Positions 24,027 to 33,563 of a stretch of 41,530 nt of DNA are shown here, piece by piece. Source of the DNA: an uncultured bacterium (lineage in GTDB: Bacteria; Nitrospirota; Thermodesulfovibrionia; Thermodesulfovibrionales; Dissulfurispiraceae); assembly GCA_937949555.1 (NCBI GenBank), contig CALEDV010000004.1, positions 1-41,530 of the forward strand, in the 5' to 3' direction. Every line of letters begins with the position of its first letter. Positions within the stretch are counted from its first letter, which is position 1. A program made the position numbers and the translations under genes. The notes beneath the pieces are model-generated. The model saw only the letters and a program-made list of their open reading frames with translations. It made no database searches and was not told the DNA's origin.

Positions 24027-26009
24027 TTAAAATCCAACATGGGGTTTGGCAGCCCTTTCCATGTCTCTTCTTGCTGCCATATCCATTAGAACGCGCTCTG
24101 TGCCAAACTTGCCTGGCTCGTACTTCTTGAGTTTAAGCGCCTCTCTGGCTCCATCTATATATTTGAGGGCAAGCTCAAGGATCTTCTCTGGGTCTGGTTC
24201 AAAGTGGAATGCCCCTTTAAAGCGTTCCATCCATACCTCGGTGAGTATCTTGGTCACCTCTGGGCTCGCCTCTACAGGGGATTCTCCCCCGAATATCACA
24301 GGCACGCCAGAGGCAGCAAAGTAACAACCTATGGCAATTGCCTTCTCTGACATCCATTCCGGGGCAATCCCTACAGCGGGCATCCCACCTATCTCATCAG
24401 ATAGTCCCCCTTCTGCTGCCATAGCGCTTGCTATGGTTAATATTCTTGAGTTATCAACGCATGCGCCAAGGTGCAGGATAGGAGGTATCCCTATGGCCTC
24501 ACAGACCTCCCTTAATCCAGGTCCTGCATTTTCAAGAGCCATCTCTGGCGTGAGGTATCCTGAGGTCCCGCAGGCGGCTGAACCACAGCCGGTAGATACT
24601 ATTAGCACATCATTCTTTATAAGTTCTGTGGCGATGAATTTGTGTATGCCTGTGGACTGAACCCTTGAATTGTCGCAGCCCGCAAGACCAACAACACCCC
24701 TTATCCTTCCTGCCATGATTGCATCATTGAGGGGTCTAAAGGAGCCTCTCCATCGTCCACCTTGCATATACTCAATATACTCATGTGAGAAGCCACCTAT
24801 CATCCTGTATTTTTCAGTAATGTGGCTGCCTCCTGTGGTCCTATTCTTGAAATTGTCGCAGGCTAACTTGACTATGTCGCGGGCTATCTCCTTTGCCCTG
24901 TGCTCATCGTACTGCATGTGCACCGCACCCTTCATCTTGCCCTTCTCAGAAGTGGTTATTATCTTGGTGTGAAACTTTCTTGAGAGGTCTGCAAGGGCAG
25001 GCATGATACACTGCACGTCCACTGTTATGGCATCAATCAAGCCTGTAAGTAGTCCTAATTCTTGATTGGTAAATCCTCCGGCTGTAGGTATGCCGTGTCT
25101 CATGAGCACCTCGTTTGCAGTGCAGCACATGCCTCCAAGGTTTATGCCCTTCGCACCCTTTGATTTCGCATACTCTATCATCTCCGGCTCTGAGGCAACA
25201 TCGACGATCTTCTCAGAAAGGGTTGGCTCATGTCCGTGGACTACCAGATTGACCTCATCTTCCTTGAATATGCCAAAGCTTGCCTCGGCCTTTATTGGAC
25301 TGGGTGTGCCAAATAGTATATCTGTCACATCAGTAGAGATCATGCATCCACCCCATCCGTCAGCAAGGGCTGTTCTTAATCCGTGAAGCAGTAGGTTGTC
25401 TGGCTCATGGTCAACGCCCATAGTAGTCCTGTGCATGCTCTCTGAGATCTCTCTATCTACATTTCGTGGGACTATGCCCCACTTTCTCCATCTCTCTTGG
25501 GTCTTTTTGGGCGCCCTTTTGATGTAGTTGATCTCGCCCTTTTGGCGCTGGAAGTCCTCAAGGAATCTATTTGCTACATCCAATGCAACATCGTTGACTG
25601 GTCTGCCCTCAAAGTTGATATCTAATATTGAGGCTACCCTGTAGAGCTTTTTTACATCGGTTATCTGAAAGTCCTTTGTCTCTCCCTTGGCTACTGCCAA
25701 TAGGGTAAGCACCATGTCCCTTGCATGGTCGCTGTGGGCTGCAGTACCTCCGGCAATCATGCGGACAAAATTACGGGCTACAACAGTAGGCAGCGATGCG
25801 CCGCATACGCCAACTATGTCGTTTTCGTCTCCTTTGCCCATTAATCTGCAAGGTCCCACATGACAGGCCTTGCAGCATGCACCTTTTGCACCTATTGGAC
25901 AAGGTTTGATCCTTGCTGCCCTTTCAAAGGCAGTCTCTATCTTGTGCTCCTCAGCCCATTTTAATATCCTGTTGGCATCTTTGTTGCCGCTTTTATCTCT
26001 TGGTTGCAT
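24027..26009 (-). CDS. cooS: Carbon monoxide dehydrogenase, Ni-Fe catalytic subunit
   Basis: The 660-residue protein is the CODH subunit (AcsA/CooS) that reduces CO2 to CO. The N-terminus carries the cluster ligands Cys 37 and 45 (D-cluster, shared between subunits) and Cys 46, 49, 54 and 69 (B-cluster) in CPIGAKGACCKACHVGPC. C-cluster ligands follow in order: His in VVHGHEP, Cys in GMCCTANE, then Cys in DVQC, GCDNS, STGCGSAACG and GACVDNSR. It is the last gene of the acs operon, 27 bases after acsB, which indicates a bifunctional CODH/ACS complex where CO is passed to AcsB. Its cooC-type nickel insertase is not in the window. Confidence 0.96.
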   Translation of the reverse strand: MQPRDKSGNKDANRILKWAEEHKIETAFERAARIKPCPIGAKGACCKACHVGPCRLMGKGDENDIVGVCGASLPTVVARNFVRMIAGGTAAHSDHARDMVLTLLAVAKGETKDFQITDVKKLYRVASILDINFEGRPVNDVALDVANRFLEDFQRQKGEINYIKRAPKKTQERWRKWGIVPRNVDREISESMHRTTMGVDHEPDNLLLHGLRTALADGWGGCMISTDVTDILFGTPSPIKAEASFGIFKEDEVNLVVHGHEPTLSEKIVDVASEPEMIEYAKSKGAKGINLGGMCCTANEVLMRHGIPTAGGFTNQELGLLTGLIDAITVDVQCIMPALADLSRKFHTKIITTSEKGKMKGAVHMQYDEHRAKEIARDIVKLACDNFKNRTTGGSHITEKYRMIGGFSHEYIEYMQGGRWRGSFRPLNDAIMAGRIRGVVGLAGCDNSRVQSTGIHKFIATELIKNDVLIVSTGCGSAACGTSGYLTPEMALENAGPGLREVCEAIGIPPILHLGACVDNSRILTIASAMAAEGGLSDEIGGMPAVGIAPEWMSEKAIAIGCYFAASGVPVIFGGESPVEASPEVTKILTEVWMERFKGAFHFEPDPEKILELALKYIDGAREALKLKKYEPGKFGTERVLMDMAARRDMERAAKPHVGF

Positions 26010-26035
26010 TATATCCTCCTTGTTTATAGGCCTTG

Positions 26036-28234
26036 CTACAGTATTGAATCCATCTGCAGGGCAGGGTGGTCCACTTGGGTTAAAAACTCTAAGAGTTTCT
26101 CTGAGTCCTCACAGATGGTCTCATCGGCTATCTTATCAAGAAGCTCTGCTACACCCTCTGCCTCTGAGAGCCTCTGGAAGTCTTCTTTTATCCTCTCCTT
26201 GAGAGATTTTGGCATCCATACTATCCTCTTTATGCCGCCGTCACCGAAGAGGAATTTCTTGCTGGTTATAAAGTTCACTCCAATCCCCATAAAGCCTGGT
26301 GTCTGTGCGCCTCCGCCTACTGTACCAGCAAGGGTAGAGAACTTCATGCCTATGGGGGTCATACCTGAATAGCCCCTGTTGACTATCATCACCCCATTTG
26401 CCTCTGGGATAATCGCTACAATGCACTCAAAGCACCCGCAGGAGGTCATGGGATTCTCCATAATAGTGTAAAGATTCAAGGTCTCTACTGCGCCACCAGA
26501 GGCTTTCTTTAGATACTCGTCAACGCCTGTGTATCTTCCATACCTCGGATCAAGCATCTCTCCCTTCGTTATTGGTTGATTGCCTCCAGTGGGATCTATC
26601 TCAAAGGCAGCCTTGCCATCGAGCCAATTGTAGGCGCCGCAGAGGCCGAGTCTTTCGGGGGTGATCACGCATACATGGGCAGGCGCAAAGGACTGACAGA
26701 GCAGACAGGAATAAAAGGTCTCCACTGCCTCATCGGTGAGGCTTCCTAATCTATGGTCACGCTCCTTGTAGGCAGCCCTTGCCTCCTCTCTGACCCTTGC
26801 TACATCTGCGGGTTCAGTATAAATAACCGTTTGAACCTTATCGACAATAGATTTAAACCTGTAGTGGGTCATGGTATTCAGGATGACACCAATGTGTTCG
26901 AGGGTTATACCGGCTGCCTTAGCTGCGTTGCTTATCCTGATCCAGTTAATATCCCTCTGTCCCATATGCCAAAGCCCCTGAGCCTCATTTATGTTGTGAT
27001 GCACCTTTCTTTCAATGATAGACTCAAAGTCCTTCTGCATCTTTCTGCCGGCTACTTCTATGACGATACCAAGGGGCATCTTGCCGCCCTTTTCATAGTT
27101 TTCCTTCCAGTGGTCACCTACAATGATGACCTTGTTGTCCTCAATGTCCTCAAGCTCACGCATACGAACCCATTCAAAGGCATCGGTGCGCTGTCCGCCG
27201 AACTCTATGAAGGTGTCTTCTTTCCTGATTCTCTCGCCCTCAAAGGCAGGTCCATAGGAGACAGGAATAGGAGGTTTCTCAACAACTATTTTGAGTCCTC
27301 TAAGCTCAATAGCCCTCTGAACTATCTTGGAGTGGTCAAACTCCTTGTCCACCTCTTCATAGGTGCATACCCCTGTGGGATGGATAACAGGCACATCGGT
27401 ATCGCAAAGGGCTGGGAAGCCCATATTTATCGCTCCAGCGCCAGTAGCCCACTTCAGGTCATCCATTTGCCCTAAGGCAATGGCAAAGGCAAATACCCTG
27501 TCTTTTTGATATTTCAGATGTTCCTTAAAGTCTCCTGGTTTTTTGCCTCCGAATATGAGAGAAGCCCTTATTGCCCAATCAAGGGCGTAAAGGGTGTGTT
27601 CTGTTCCAGGACCGAGGGGCACTATCCTTGAGTCCCAGCCAAGTTCTATCCCCTTTCTCAGCAATTGTTTGGTTACGCTGTCGCCATCGGACTGACCTGA
27701 CAGGAAAGTCAGTATGTTTTTTTCCTGTAGCTCTCTTACGATGTTGACTGCTATGTCTTCTGTTGGGGCAGCTCCTATAATGGCTGCAAAGCCTGGCATT
27801 GTGCCGTCCACCAGTTGAACGCCCAAGTTTCTTTGGATGGTGTCTGTGATAAAACCGTTATAGGTAAAGTCAAACTCCTCTTCTTTACAGGGCTCAAGCC
27901 CATTGATATATCTCAGGGCAAGCATTATCTCTTCTGCAAAGAGCGTAGCCATGCCTGAATCAAGGGCCTCTCCTAAGTAGGGAAGCCATATCTTTTCATC
28001 TGGTTCTGGGTGTAGCAGCTCCTTTGCAAAGCCTAAGGCGACCTTCATGTCGCCGAGTTTTTTTACGGCAAAACCTGTCATGGCATAAATCATTGGGAGA
28101 TAAAAGGCAGTGTCTGGAAACTCAAAGTGCAGGTCCTTTCCTTTATCTGCAATAGTCTTCTCAAGCATCTCCTCTGTTTGTGCCACAATGTTCTTTGCGC
28201 CTCTTATGGCAGATGAAGCAATTAGTTTAGACAT
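26036..28234 (-). CDS. acsB: Acetyl-CoA synthase (CODH/ACS alpha subunit)
   Basis: The 732-residue enzyme condenses CO, a methyl group from the corrinoid protein and CoA into acetyl-CoA. A-cluster ligands are all present: Cys 510, 513, 522 and 532 in the segment YSCLLCQ...HVC...LCGAYNW, and Cys 599 and 601 in TSCGCFEC that hold the distal nickel. The positions are exactly four higher than in the Moorella enzyme. The N-terminal domain that docks onto CODH is retained, so this is the bacterial full-length form, not the shorter archaeal CdhC. It sits between acsC and cooS, with a good ribosome site (AAGGAGG) before ATG 28234. Confidence 0.97.
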   Translation of the reverse strand: MSKLIASSAIRGAKNIVAQTEEMLEKTIADKGKDLHFEFPDTAFYLPMIYAMTGFAVKKLGDMKVALGFAKELLHPEPDEKIWLPYLGEALDSGMATLFAEEIMLALRYINGLEPCKEEEFDFTYNGFITDTIQRNLGVQLVDGTMPGFAAIIGAAPTEDIAVNIVRELQEKNILTFLSGQSDGDSVTKQLLRKGIELGWDSRIVPLGPGTEHTLYALDWAIRASLIFGGKKPGDFKEHLKYQKDRVFAFAIALGQMDDLKWATGAGAINMGFPALCDTDVPVIHPTGVCTYEEVDKEFDHSKIVQRAIELRGLKIVVEKPPIPVSYGPAFEGERIRKEDTFIEFGGQRTDAFEWVRMRELEDIEDNKVIIVGDHWKENYEKGGKMPLGIVIEVAGRKMQKDFESIIERKVHHNINEAQGLWHMGQRDINWIRISNAAKAAGITLEHIGVILNTMTHYRFKSIVDKVQTVIYTEPADVARVREEARAAYKERDHRLGSLTDEAVETFYSCLLCQSFAPAHVCVITPERLGLCGAYNWLDGKAAFEIDPTGGNQPITKGEMLDPRYGRYTGVDEYLKKASGGAVETLNLYTIMENPMTSCGCFECIVAIIPEANGVMIVNRGYSGMTPIGMKFSTLAGTVGGGAQTPGFMGIGVNFITSKKFLFGDGGIKRIVWMPKSLKERIKEDFQRLSEAEGVAELLDKIADETICEDSEKLLEFLTQVDHPALQMDSIL

Positions 28235-28258
28235 CTAAGTCCCTCCTTCTTGGTAGGT

Positions 28259-29596
28259 TTAACGTGTCTTCAGAAACGTTGGTATTGCATTGGCCTCTCT
28301 TGGGCCAACAGTAATCTTCCAGCCTGGAAGCTTATCCTCAATGGCACCGCTGAGGATTGCCACATAACCAGGTATTATCAACTCTTTGTTTGAGATCTCA
28401 TTCTCTATGCCACTTTCCTGAATGAATGCCGCAATCTTTGAGGCAGTAAACTTTCCAGCGGCCCATGCAGTAAGCACCGATAAGCCCTCGCTGTCCATAA
28501 CCGCCAATCTTGCCGGCACCTTGCTGTTTTCTATCTCTCCTGTAACTATGAAGTAGGTGAGAGAGAAGTTGGTCGTTATCATAAGGGGGGCATCCTGCCC
28601 AGGCTCTCCTACTTTGTATATCTTTTGCTCCACCTGCATAGGCACCTGTGGGTCTGTGTATATGTTTTGTCTAAGGGTAAAGAGCACCAGGCTCTTCCAC
28701 TTCTGCACACTGCTCAATACAACTATAGAAGAATACTTAGCCACACCCAGCGATGCTATCATTGTCTCAAGCATTGCATCGCTCCTCTGGGCAAAGGTTA
28801 TAATTGGGTATCCCAGCGCCTTGATTCCCTTTTTTATAGCTGCCCTTCTGATGCAGGTGTTGTCTGCAAGTATCTCCTTTGCTGTCCTTGCCCCTGAATC
28901 AATGACCATGTCTTCTACCCCAAGGGACTTTATCTTATCAGTGAGGGCTGATAGCGCCTCAAGACCCTTTGCGTTCACACCAAGAGGGATTTTTAGATCC
29001 TTTGCGACCTTTGCCATGGCCTCTGCGTTGGCTTCGTTAGCGCCAAACAAGAGGGGCCTGTTGTCTTTAGCGATCTTTGCTGCACCTTCAGCCGATGTAG
29101 GGTCCTCAGTGTGGATGATCAAGGGTACCTGTGGCGCCTTTTTTAAAACTATGTTTACTGCCTCTTGTAGCTTTGCACCATCGCCTGAGGCATTGCTGAC
29201 GAAGATGGCATCAATCCTTAATCGTTGTCCAACCCTCTCGATCTCAGAATCAATGACCTCTTGGGTTATGCTTTCTATTTCCTCGTGGCTTTGGGTATCC
29301 TTTATCTCCACTGCGAAGGCGCAGGGGTTAATGAATTTCTTTTCATGCCTAAATAGCACAGTTTCTTCGCCCATCTTAATAAGCCTGTCGCCCGAACCGA
29401 TAGAAACAGGTCTTATTGGTGGCGCTGAGGCCTCGCCAAGTTTCTGCTTTGCCTCTTCGGACACATCAGGACAAAGGTCAAGGGAAACCTGCCTCTGGGC
29501 AAGTTTCATGGCAAAGGCAAGGCATGTAGGGTGTCCGCACTTCTTGCAGTTTGTCTTTGGTAAAAGCTTAAATATCTCAACTCCTGATAGAGCCAT
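28259..29596 (-). CDS. acsC: Corrinoid iron-sulfur protein, large subunit
   Basis: The 445-residue subunit carries the cobamide methyl carrier that delivers methyl groups to AcsB. The N-terminal [4Fe-4S] domain has Cys 17, 20, 25 and 42 (TNCKKCGHPTC...LCPD), matching the Moorella protein. A TIM-barrel region follows (about 90-325) and the C-terminal Rossmann-like domain (about 330-445) binds the corrinoid. The partner AcsD gene is immediately upstream with a 17-base gap. It functions in the cytoplasm, where the cluster re-reduces inactive Co(II). A RamA/AcsV-type activator is not in the window. Confidence 0.95.
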   Translation of the reverse strand: MALSGVEIFKLLPKTNCKKCGHPTCLAFAMKLAQRQVSLDLCPDVSEEAKQKLGEASAPPIRPVSIGSGDRLIKMGEETVLFRHEKKFINPCAFAVEIKDTQSHEEIESITQEVIDSEIERVGQRLRIDAIFVSNASGDGAKLQEAVNIVLKKAPQVPLIIHTEDPTSAEGAAKIAKDNRPLLFGANEANAEAMAKVAKDLKIPLGVNAKGLEALSALTDKIKSLGVEDMVIDSGARTAKEILADNTCIRRAAIKKGIKALGYPIITFAQRSDAMLETMIASLGVAKYSSIVVLSSVQKWKSLVLFTLRQNIYTDPQVPMQVEQKIYKVGEPGQDAPLMITTNFSLTYFIVTGEIENSKVPARLAVMDSEGLSVLTAWAAGKFTASKIAAFIQESGIENEISNKELIIPGYVAILSGAIEDKLPGWKITVGPREANAIPTFLKTR

Positions 29597-29613
29597 AGTT
29601 TATGTCCCCTCCC

Positions 29614-30552
29614 TTATATTAGTTCTTCAATAAAGCTGTTTATTGTTTTTACTGCCTCAGGATGTCTCATAATGAGCAGTTCTGCTCCTGAAAGCAGTAA
29701 CGCCGCCGCTGTTGCCGCCTCCCATCCTATTGCCCTTTGCTCAAGGTTGCCCCATTGAGGAAGGTCTGATTCAGAGGCTTGAGCCTCCTTTACTTTCCAT
29801 ACATAGAAGCCTATATCGCCCATCATAGGCGGCTGCATGATCACATCATTCTGTGTTAATGCAGCAAGCCTTATCCTTTCCATGACCGAATAACTGTATT
29901 CAATGCCGTAGCCAAGGGCAGAGCACATAGGGTCAGTAATGATCCGTTCTTTGTCAAAGCCCATTTGGGTAATAAGGATGTTGAGTTGTTTCGATAGATT
30001 GATGTCAAGCTCAGACATAGCAACTAATTTGTGATTATTTGCCATAGCCGCTGCTACAATTGTCTTGTGATTTGACTCCTGCGCCTTTCCGATGATGCAG
30101 TTTCTGCCCTTTGCTGCCTCTGAGGCAGCAACAAGCACCTGTGAGTCCTTATCAGGATTGTTCGAACCTAATATTATAAGGGGGACATTAATGGCTGCAA
30201 GCACATCGCTCACAGTCTTTGCTGCCTCCTCTGCACTCCTGTTTTCTCTGTCAGGATGTGTTCCTATCAGTCTCAAGGCAATAGCCTCTGCCTTTAGGTC
30301 ATCCTGACAGTGTTTTGCCCATGTGACAGGGTCTGCTGACTTGCCTTCATAAACCTTTCTTAGGGTCTCAGGCCAGTCCTCAGGGGGGACATCTTGTATT
30401 TCATAGGCAATTAGAGGTTTGTGGGGAATTGTTCCCTCAAAGTTGTGGAAGGGCAATACATTCTCCCCGCCAAAGGTAGCGGTTTTATCGGTTCCAATAG
30501 TAACTTCGTAGACCTTGCCTGCATAGGTCTCTGTTGGTAATGCAAATGCCAT
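29614..30552 (-). CDS. acsD: Corrinoid iron-sulfur protein, small subunit
   Basis: The 312-residue protein is the TIM-barrel subunit that pairs with AcsC. Family blocks include VTIGTDKTATFGG near the N-terminus, the YEIQDVPPEDWP stretch, ADPVTWAKHCQ, PLIILGSNNPDKDSQVL and IITDPMCSALGYGIEYSYSV. It has no iron-sulfur ligands, as expected. Order acsE-acsD-acsC-acsB-cooS and short gaps (29, 17, 24 and 26 bases) indicate a single operon. ATG 30552 has a GGAGG site within the short gap after acsE. Confidence 0.95.
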   Translation of the reverse strand: MAFALPTETYAGKVYEVTIGTDKTATFGGENVLPFHNFEGTIPHKPLIAYEIQDVPPEDWPETLRKVYEGKSADPVTWAKHCQDDLKAEAIALRLIGTHPDRENRSAEEAAKTVSDVLAAINVPLIILGSNNPDKDSQVLVAASEAAKGRNCIIGKAQESNHKTIVAAAMANNHKLVAMSELDINLSKQLNILITQMGFDKERIITDPMCSALGYGIEYSYSVMERIRLAALTQNDVIMQPPMMGDIGFYVWKVKEAQASESDLPQWGNLEQRAIGWEAATAAALLLSGAELLIMRHPEAVKTINSFIEELI

Positions 30553-30581
30553 ATTAGCCTCCTATGTGTTGTGTTGTTTTC

Positions 30582-31439
30582 TTACATCTCTAAGTAAGAA
30601 TGGGCAAACAGTGTGCTGCCCATGATCACCTCAAGGGTCTTTTTAATCTCCCTCATCTTCTGGGCATCTTCAATGGTCTTGCCCTCAATAACTGCATCTA
30701 CCAGTGGTTTTTCTCTAATAGCCTCAGCCATCTCATGGGCATCGGCAATGGCAGAGGTAAGACCAGCGTTCATTAGCATAATGAAGTAATACTTATTGAG
30801 TATTGGTCTGATATGCTTGGGGCAGCCATTGGATATGTTGCTTAAACCTACTACGGTCTTCATGGGAGGGTCGTTCATCTCCTGAAACATCTTGATAGCC
30901 TCGATGACCTTCAGGGCATGGTCCTGAGAGGTAGCTATCTGCAGCACTAAAGGGTCAAGATAAAGGTCTTCTAAGGGAAGTCCATATTCCATAGCCCTTG
31001 CCATAATCTCTGCTGCTATGGCAGCCCTCTCTTCAGCATCTGCTGGCAGTCCGCCTTTACCTACGGTCAATCCAATCACCTGGGCGTTGTATTTTGCGCC
31101 AAGCTCAAGGATAGGGAATCTCTCTGGGTCATTGGATGTGGAGTTTATCAATGCCCTGCCCCAGGTGTTGTTGTGCACCTTAAGCCCTGCTTCGATAGCC
31201 TTGAAGTTTGTGGTGTCCAGGCACACAGGCAACGGGACAACCTCCTGGATGGTGGTCACCATCCACTGCATCAACTCTTCTCCACCGTCTTCGGCAGGAC
31301 CAATGTTTGCGTCAATCATCCCAGAGCCTTCCTTCCATTGCCTTATGGCAATCTCCTGTATTGGCCCCTTGTCCTTTTTCATCATCGCCTCTCTAACCCT
31401 CTTGGCTATGATGCTGAGTTTTTCTCCAATAATAAGCAT
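30582..31439 (-). CDS. acsE: Methyltetrahydrofolate:corrinoid protein methyltransferase
   Basis: The 285-residue enzyme moves the methyl group from methyl-tetrahydrofolate to the corrinoid of AcsCD. It has the pterin-binding fold: LIIGEKL, MIDANIGPAEDGG, PVCLDTTNFKAIEAGL, RALINSTSND, then LDPLVLQIATSQDHALKV and the GLSNISNGCP signature. I start it at ATG 31439 because GAGGAGG lies 6 bases upstream; an in-frame ATG at 31454 would place that site inside the coding region. It is the first gene of the acs operon. The 145-base leader holds a TATAAT and a mini-ORF but no fully convincing promoter. Confidence 0.95.
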   Translation of the reverse strand: MLIIGEKLSIIAKRVREAMMKKDKGPIQEIAIRQWKEGSGMIDANIGPAEDGGEELMQWMVTTIQEVVPLPVCLDTTNFKAIEAGLKVHNNTWGRALINSTSNDPERFPILELGAKYNAQVIGLTVGKGGLPADAEERAAIAAEIMARAMEYGLPLEDLYLDPLVLQIATSQDHALKVIEAIKMFQEMNDPPMKTVVGLSNISNGCPKHIRPILNKYYFIMLMNAGLTSAIADAHEMAEAIREKPLVDAVIEGKTIEDAQKMREIKKTLEVIMGSTLFAHSYLEM

Positions 31440-31584
31440 TTTGCACCTCCTCATTGAATTTATCCATTGAATTAAACATCCTTAAGAATATATAAAGATC
31501 TACAAAGAGTTATCTAAAAAGCGAGCATCTCTGCCTCCTTATTATAATTGTCTTTAAAACAAGAAAATTGTCAAAAAATAAATC

Positions 31585-32016
31585 TTACAGGCTATATACC
31601 TCCTTTGGAGGGATAATTGATATGCCTGCCTTTTTCAGTGTCTTTATGGAGGACTCTAATTTATCGGTCTTTAGCACTACCACTGCCTTCTCCTCAGCCT
31701 TTGATACGAAGGCATATAAATACTCTACATTTATGCCCTCTTCAGAGAGCACTGCAAGTGCCTTAGCAAGTCCGCCTGGTGTGTCTGAAACACCTACAGC
31801 TATTATATCGTTTTCATTGAAGGTAAAGCCGCCCTTCTTTAGTGCCTTCTTTGCAGCCTCTGGGTCAGGCACAATTATCCTGAGTATTCCAAACTCAGAG
31901 GTGTCAGCGATAGACAATGCCCTTATATTGATCTTAGCCTTTGCTAAGGCGTCAACTACCTCAAGTAAGTGCCCTTGCTTGTTCTCAAGGAAAATGGATA
32001 TCTGTTTGACTTTCAT
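31585..32016 (-). CDS. Tandem ACT-domain protein
   Basis: The 143-residue protein holds two ACT domains. The first begins QISIFLENKQGHLLEVVDALAKAKINI and the second DTPGGLAKALAVLSEEGINVEYLY, each with the glycine turn that binds amino acids at a dimer interface. Such proteins commonly sit next to phenylacetate-CoA ligase and indolepyruvate oxidoreductase genes and are thought to sense amino acids. It follows the ligase gene at 32032-33327 by 15 bases, with AAGGAGG ahead of the ATG. It is a clear paralogue of the protein at 33564-33974. The exact ligand (an aromatic or branched amino acid) cannot be told. Confidence 0.9.
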   Translation of the reverse strand: MKVKQISIFLENKQGHLLEVVDALAKAKINIRALSIADTSEFGILRIIVPDPEAAKKALKKGGFTFNENDIIAVGVSDTPGGLAKALAVLSEEGINVEYLYAFVSKAEEKAVVVLKTDKLESSIKTLKKAGISIIPPKEVYSL

Positions 32017-32031
32017 CTTTTCCTCCTTAAT

Positions 32032-33327
32032 TTATAACGCCCTTTTATCAATAACCCTTTTCGCCTTTCCTTCACTTCGGGGCAGGCTCTTAGGTTCTAC
32101 TAATGTTACCTTCACCCTAAGACCAATCTCAGCCTCTATGCTGTCCTCAATATTCTTACGGGTCTCTTCAATACGGCGCACCTCATCGGAGAACATCTTC
32201 TGCGACACCTCCACTTGTACCTCGATCTCATCTAAATGGTGTGGTCTTGTGATGATAATCTGATAATGAGGCTCTACACCCTTGACCGCAAGAAGTGCCT
32301 TTTCAATGCTTGAGGGAAATACTATAACACCCCTGATCTTTAGCATATCATCACTCCTGCCAGTGATGCGGGACATCTTTACGAGGGTCCTCCCGCACTT
32401 GCATTTGCCCCTTGTCAGTGATGTCAGATCCTTGGTCCTGAACCTTATCATGGGCATTCCTTCACGGGTAAGGGTTGTTATTACCAATTCTCCCTTCTCT
32501 CCCTCAGCGAGGGGTTCAAGATTGTCTGGGGATACGACCTCAGGGAAGAACAAGTCCTCTGCTATGTGCAAACCGCTCTTTTCCATGCACTCCTGCGCGA
32601 CTCCTGGCCCGATAATCTCAGTTAGTCCGTAAATATTCAGGGCATGCAATCGGAATCTCTTTTCAAGTTCCTCGCGCATCCTCTCGGTCCACATCTCTGC
32701 GCCGAATACGCCTGCCTTGAGTTTTACCCTTTTGCTAAGGCCTTCTTCTTCTGCAGATTCAGCAAGATAAAGGGCATAGCTTGGGGTGCTTGTAAGGATG
32801 GTAGTGCCAAAGTCAACCATTATCTGTATCTGCCTTTTAGTCTGCCCTGCAGATATGGGCACCACAGTGGCGCCAATCCTCTGGGCTCCATAATGCACAC
32901 CAAGTCCACCTGTAAAAAGTCCATAGCCATAACAGTTCTGGATTATCTCGTCCCTTGATGTCCCTGCCATAGTAAGAGCCCTTGCCATTGCCTCGCTCCA
33001 CAGGTCTATATCATTGCGGGTATAGCCGGCTACCACGGGTTTGCCAGTAGTGCCTGATGAGGTGTGAACCTCTACAATGTCCTTTCTTGGGACAGCAAAC
33101 ATGCCGAAGGGGTATCCTTCCCTTAGGTCAGCCTTTTCTGTAAAGGGCAGTTTTTGTATATCCTTAAGCCCCTGTATGTGCTCAGGCTTGACCTTTGCCT
33201 CCTTGAAACGTTTTTTGTAGAAGGGCACATTGTCGTAGGCATATTTTACGATCCTCTTGAGCCTCTCTAATTGGAGCTCCTCTCTTTCCTTATGGGGCAT
33301 GCACTCGGCCTTTTGGTCCCAGATCAT
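32032..33327 (-). CDS. paaK: Phenylacetate-CoA ligase (aryl acid-CoA ligase), copy 1
   Basis: The 431-residue AMP-forming ligase activates phenylacetate or a related aryl acid with CoA. Motifs: [11 protein letters not shown] (P-loop-like, about 85-95), [21 protein letters not shown], and the C-terminal hinge [12 protein letters not shown] that swings between half-reactions. The C-terminus ends with [10 protein letters not shown], containing the catalytic Lys region. Length (about 430) is typical. GGAGG is 8 bases before the ATG. A second copy lies at 34014-35306. Whether it feeds aromatic amino acid synthesis or breakdown cannot be decided from sequence. Its 236-base upstream gap (33328-33563) has only an inverted repeat at 33408-33426. 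Confidence 0.9.
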   Translation of the reverse strand: MIWDQKAECMPHKEREELQLERLKRIVKYAYDNVPFYKKRFKEAKVKPEHIQGLKDIQKLPFTEKADLREGYPFGMFAVPRKDIVEVHTSSGTTGKPVVAGYTRNDIDLWSEAMARALTMAGTSRDEIIQNCYGYGLFTGGLGVHYGAQRIGATVVPISAGQTKRQIQIMVDFGTTILTSTPSYALYLAESAEEEGLSKRVKLKAGVFGAEMWTERMREELEKRFRLHALNIYGLTEIIGPGVAQECMEKSGLHIAEDLFFPEVVSPDNLEPLAEGEKGELVITTLTREGMPMIRFRTKDLTSLTRGKCKCGRTLVKMSRITGRSDDMLKIRGVIVFPSSIEKALLAVKGVEPHYQIIITRPHHLDEIEVQVEVSQKMFSDEVRRIEETRKNIEDSIEAEIGLRVKVTLVEPKSLPRSEGKAKRVIDKRAL

Positions 33328-33563
33328 TTATCTATCCTCCATTTTTTGAATTATTAACTGTTATATAAAATCTCCGCTTGTCTTTCCTTACATTAAGAAA
33401 ATAGAAGCTTGCTTATTGTTAGCAAGGTAAGGTTTTGATTGGACTAATGCCCTGTCTAATCGATCAATTTAGTTTATAACTTCTTAGCCTTAATAGGGTG
33501 TTGACAGTAGGTCATAGGACGATCAGGAGCAAGTTTTAATAAAGATTGCCTGCCTTTTTGCGA

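Noticed and set aside
28557-29633. 358-codon plus-strand frame over acsC
   Set aside because: Antisense shadow of acsC, which has correct iron-sulfur ligands; composition is Ser/Ala/Phe-rich, typical of a reverse frame.
30150-30175. TTCGAA-containing segment resembling a tRNA T-loop
   Set aside because: It lies within the acsD coding sequence and no acceptor or anticodon stem can be formed around it.
31541-31574. TTGACA and TATAAT upstream of acsE
   Set aside because: The spacing is 22 bases, too long for a normal sigma70 promoter, so it is not called.
33408-33426. Inverted repeat CTTGCT/AGCAAG upstream of the first ligase gene
   Set aside because: Short, AT-rich context and no promoter or T-run attached to it; not enough to call an operator or terminator.
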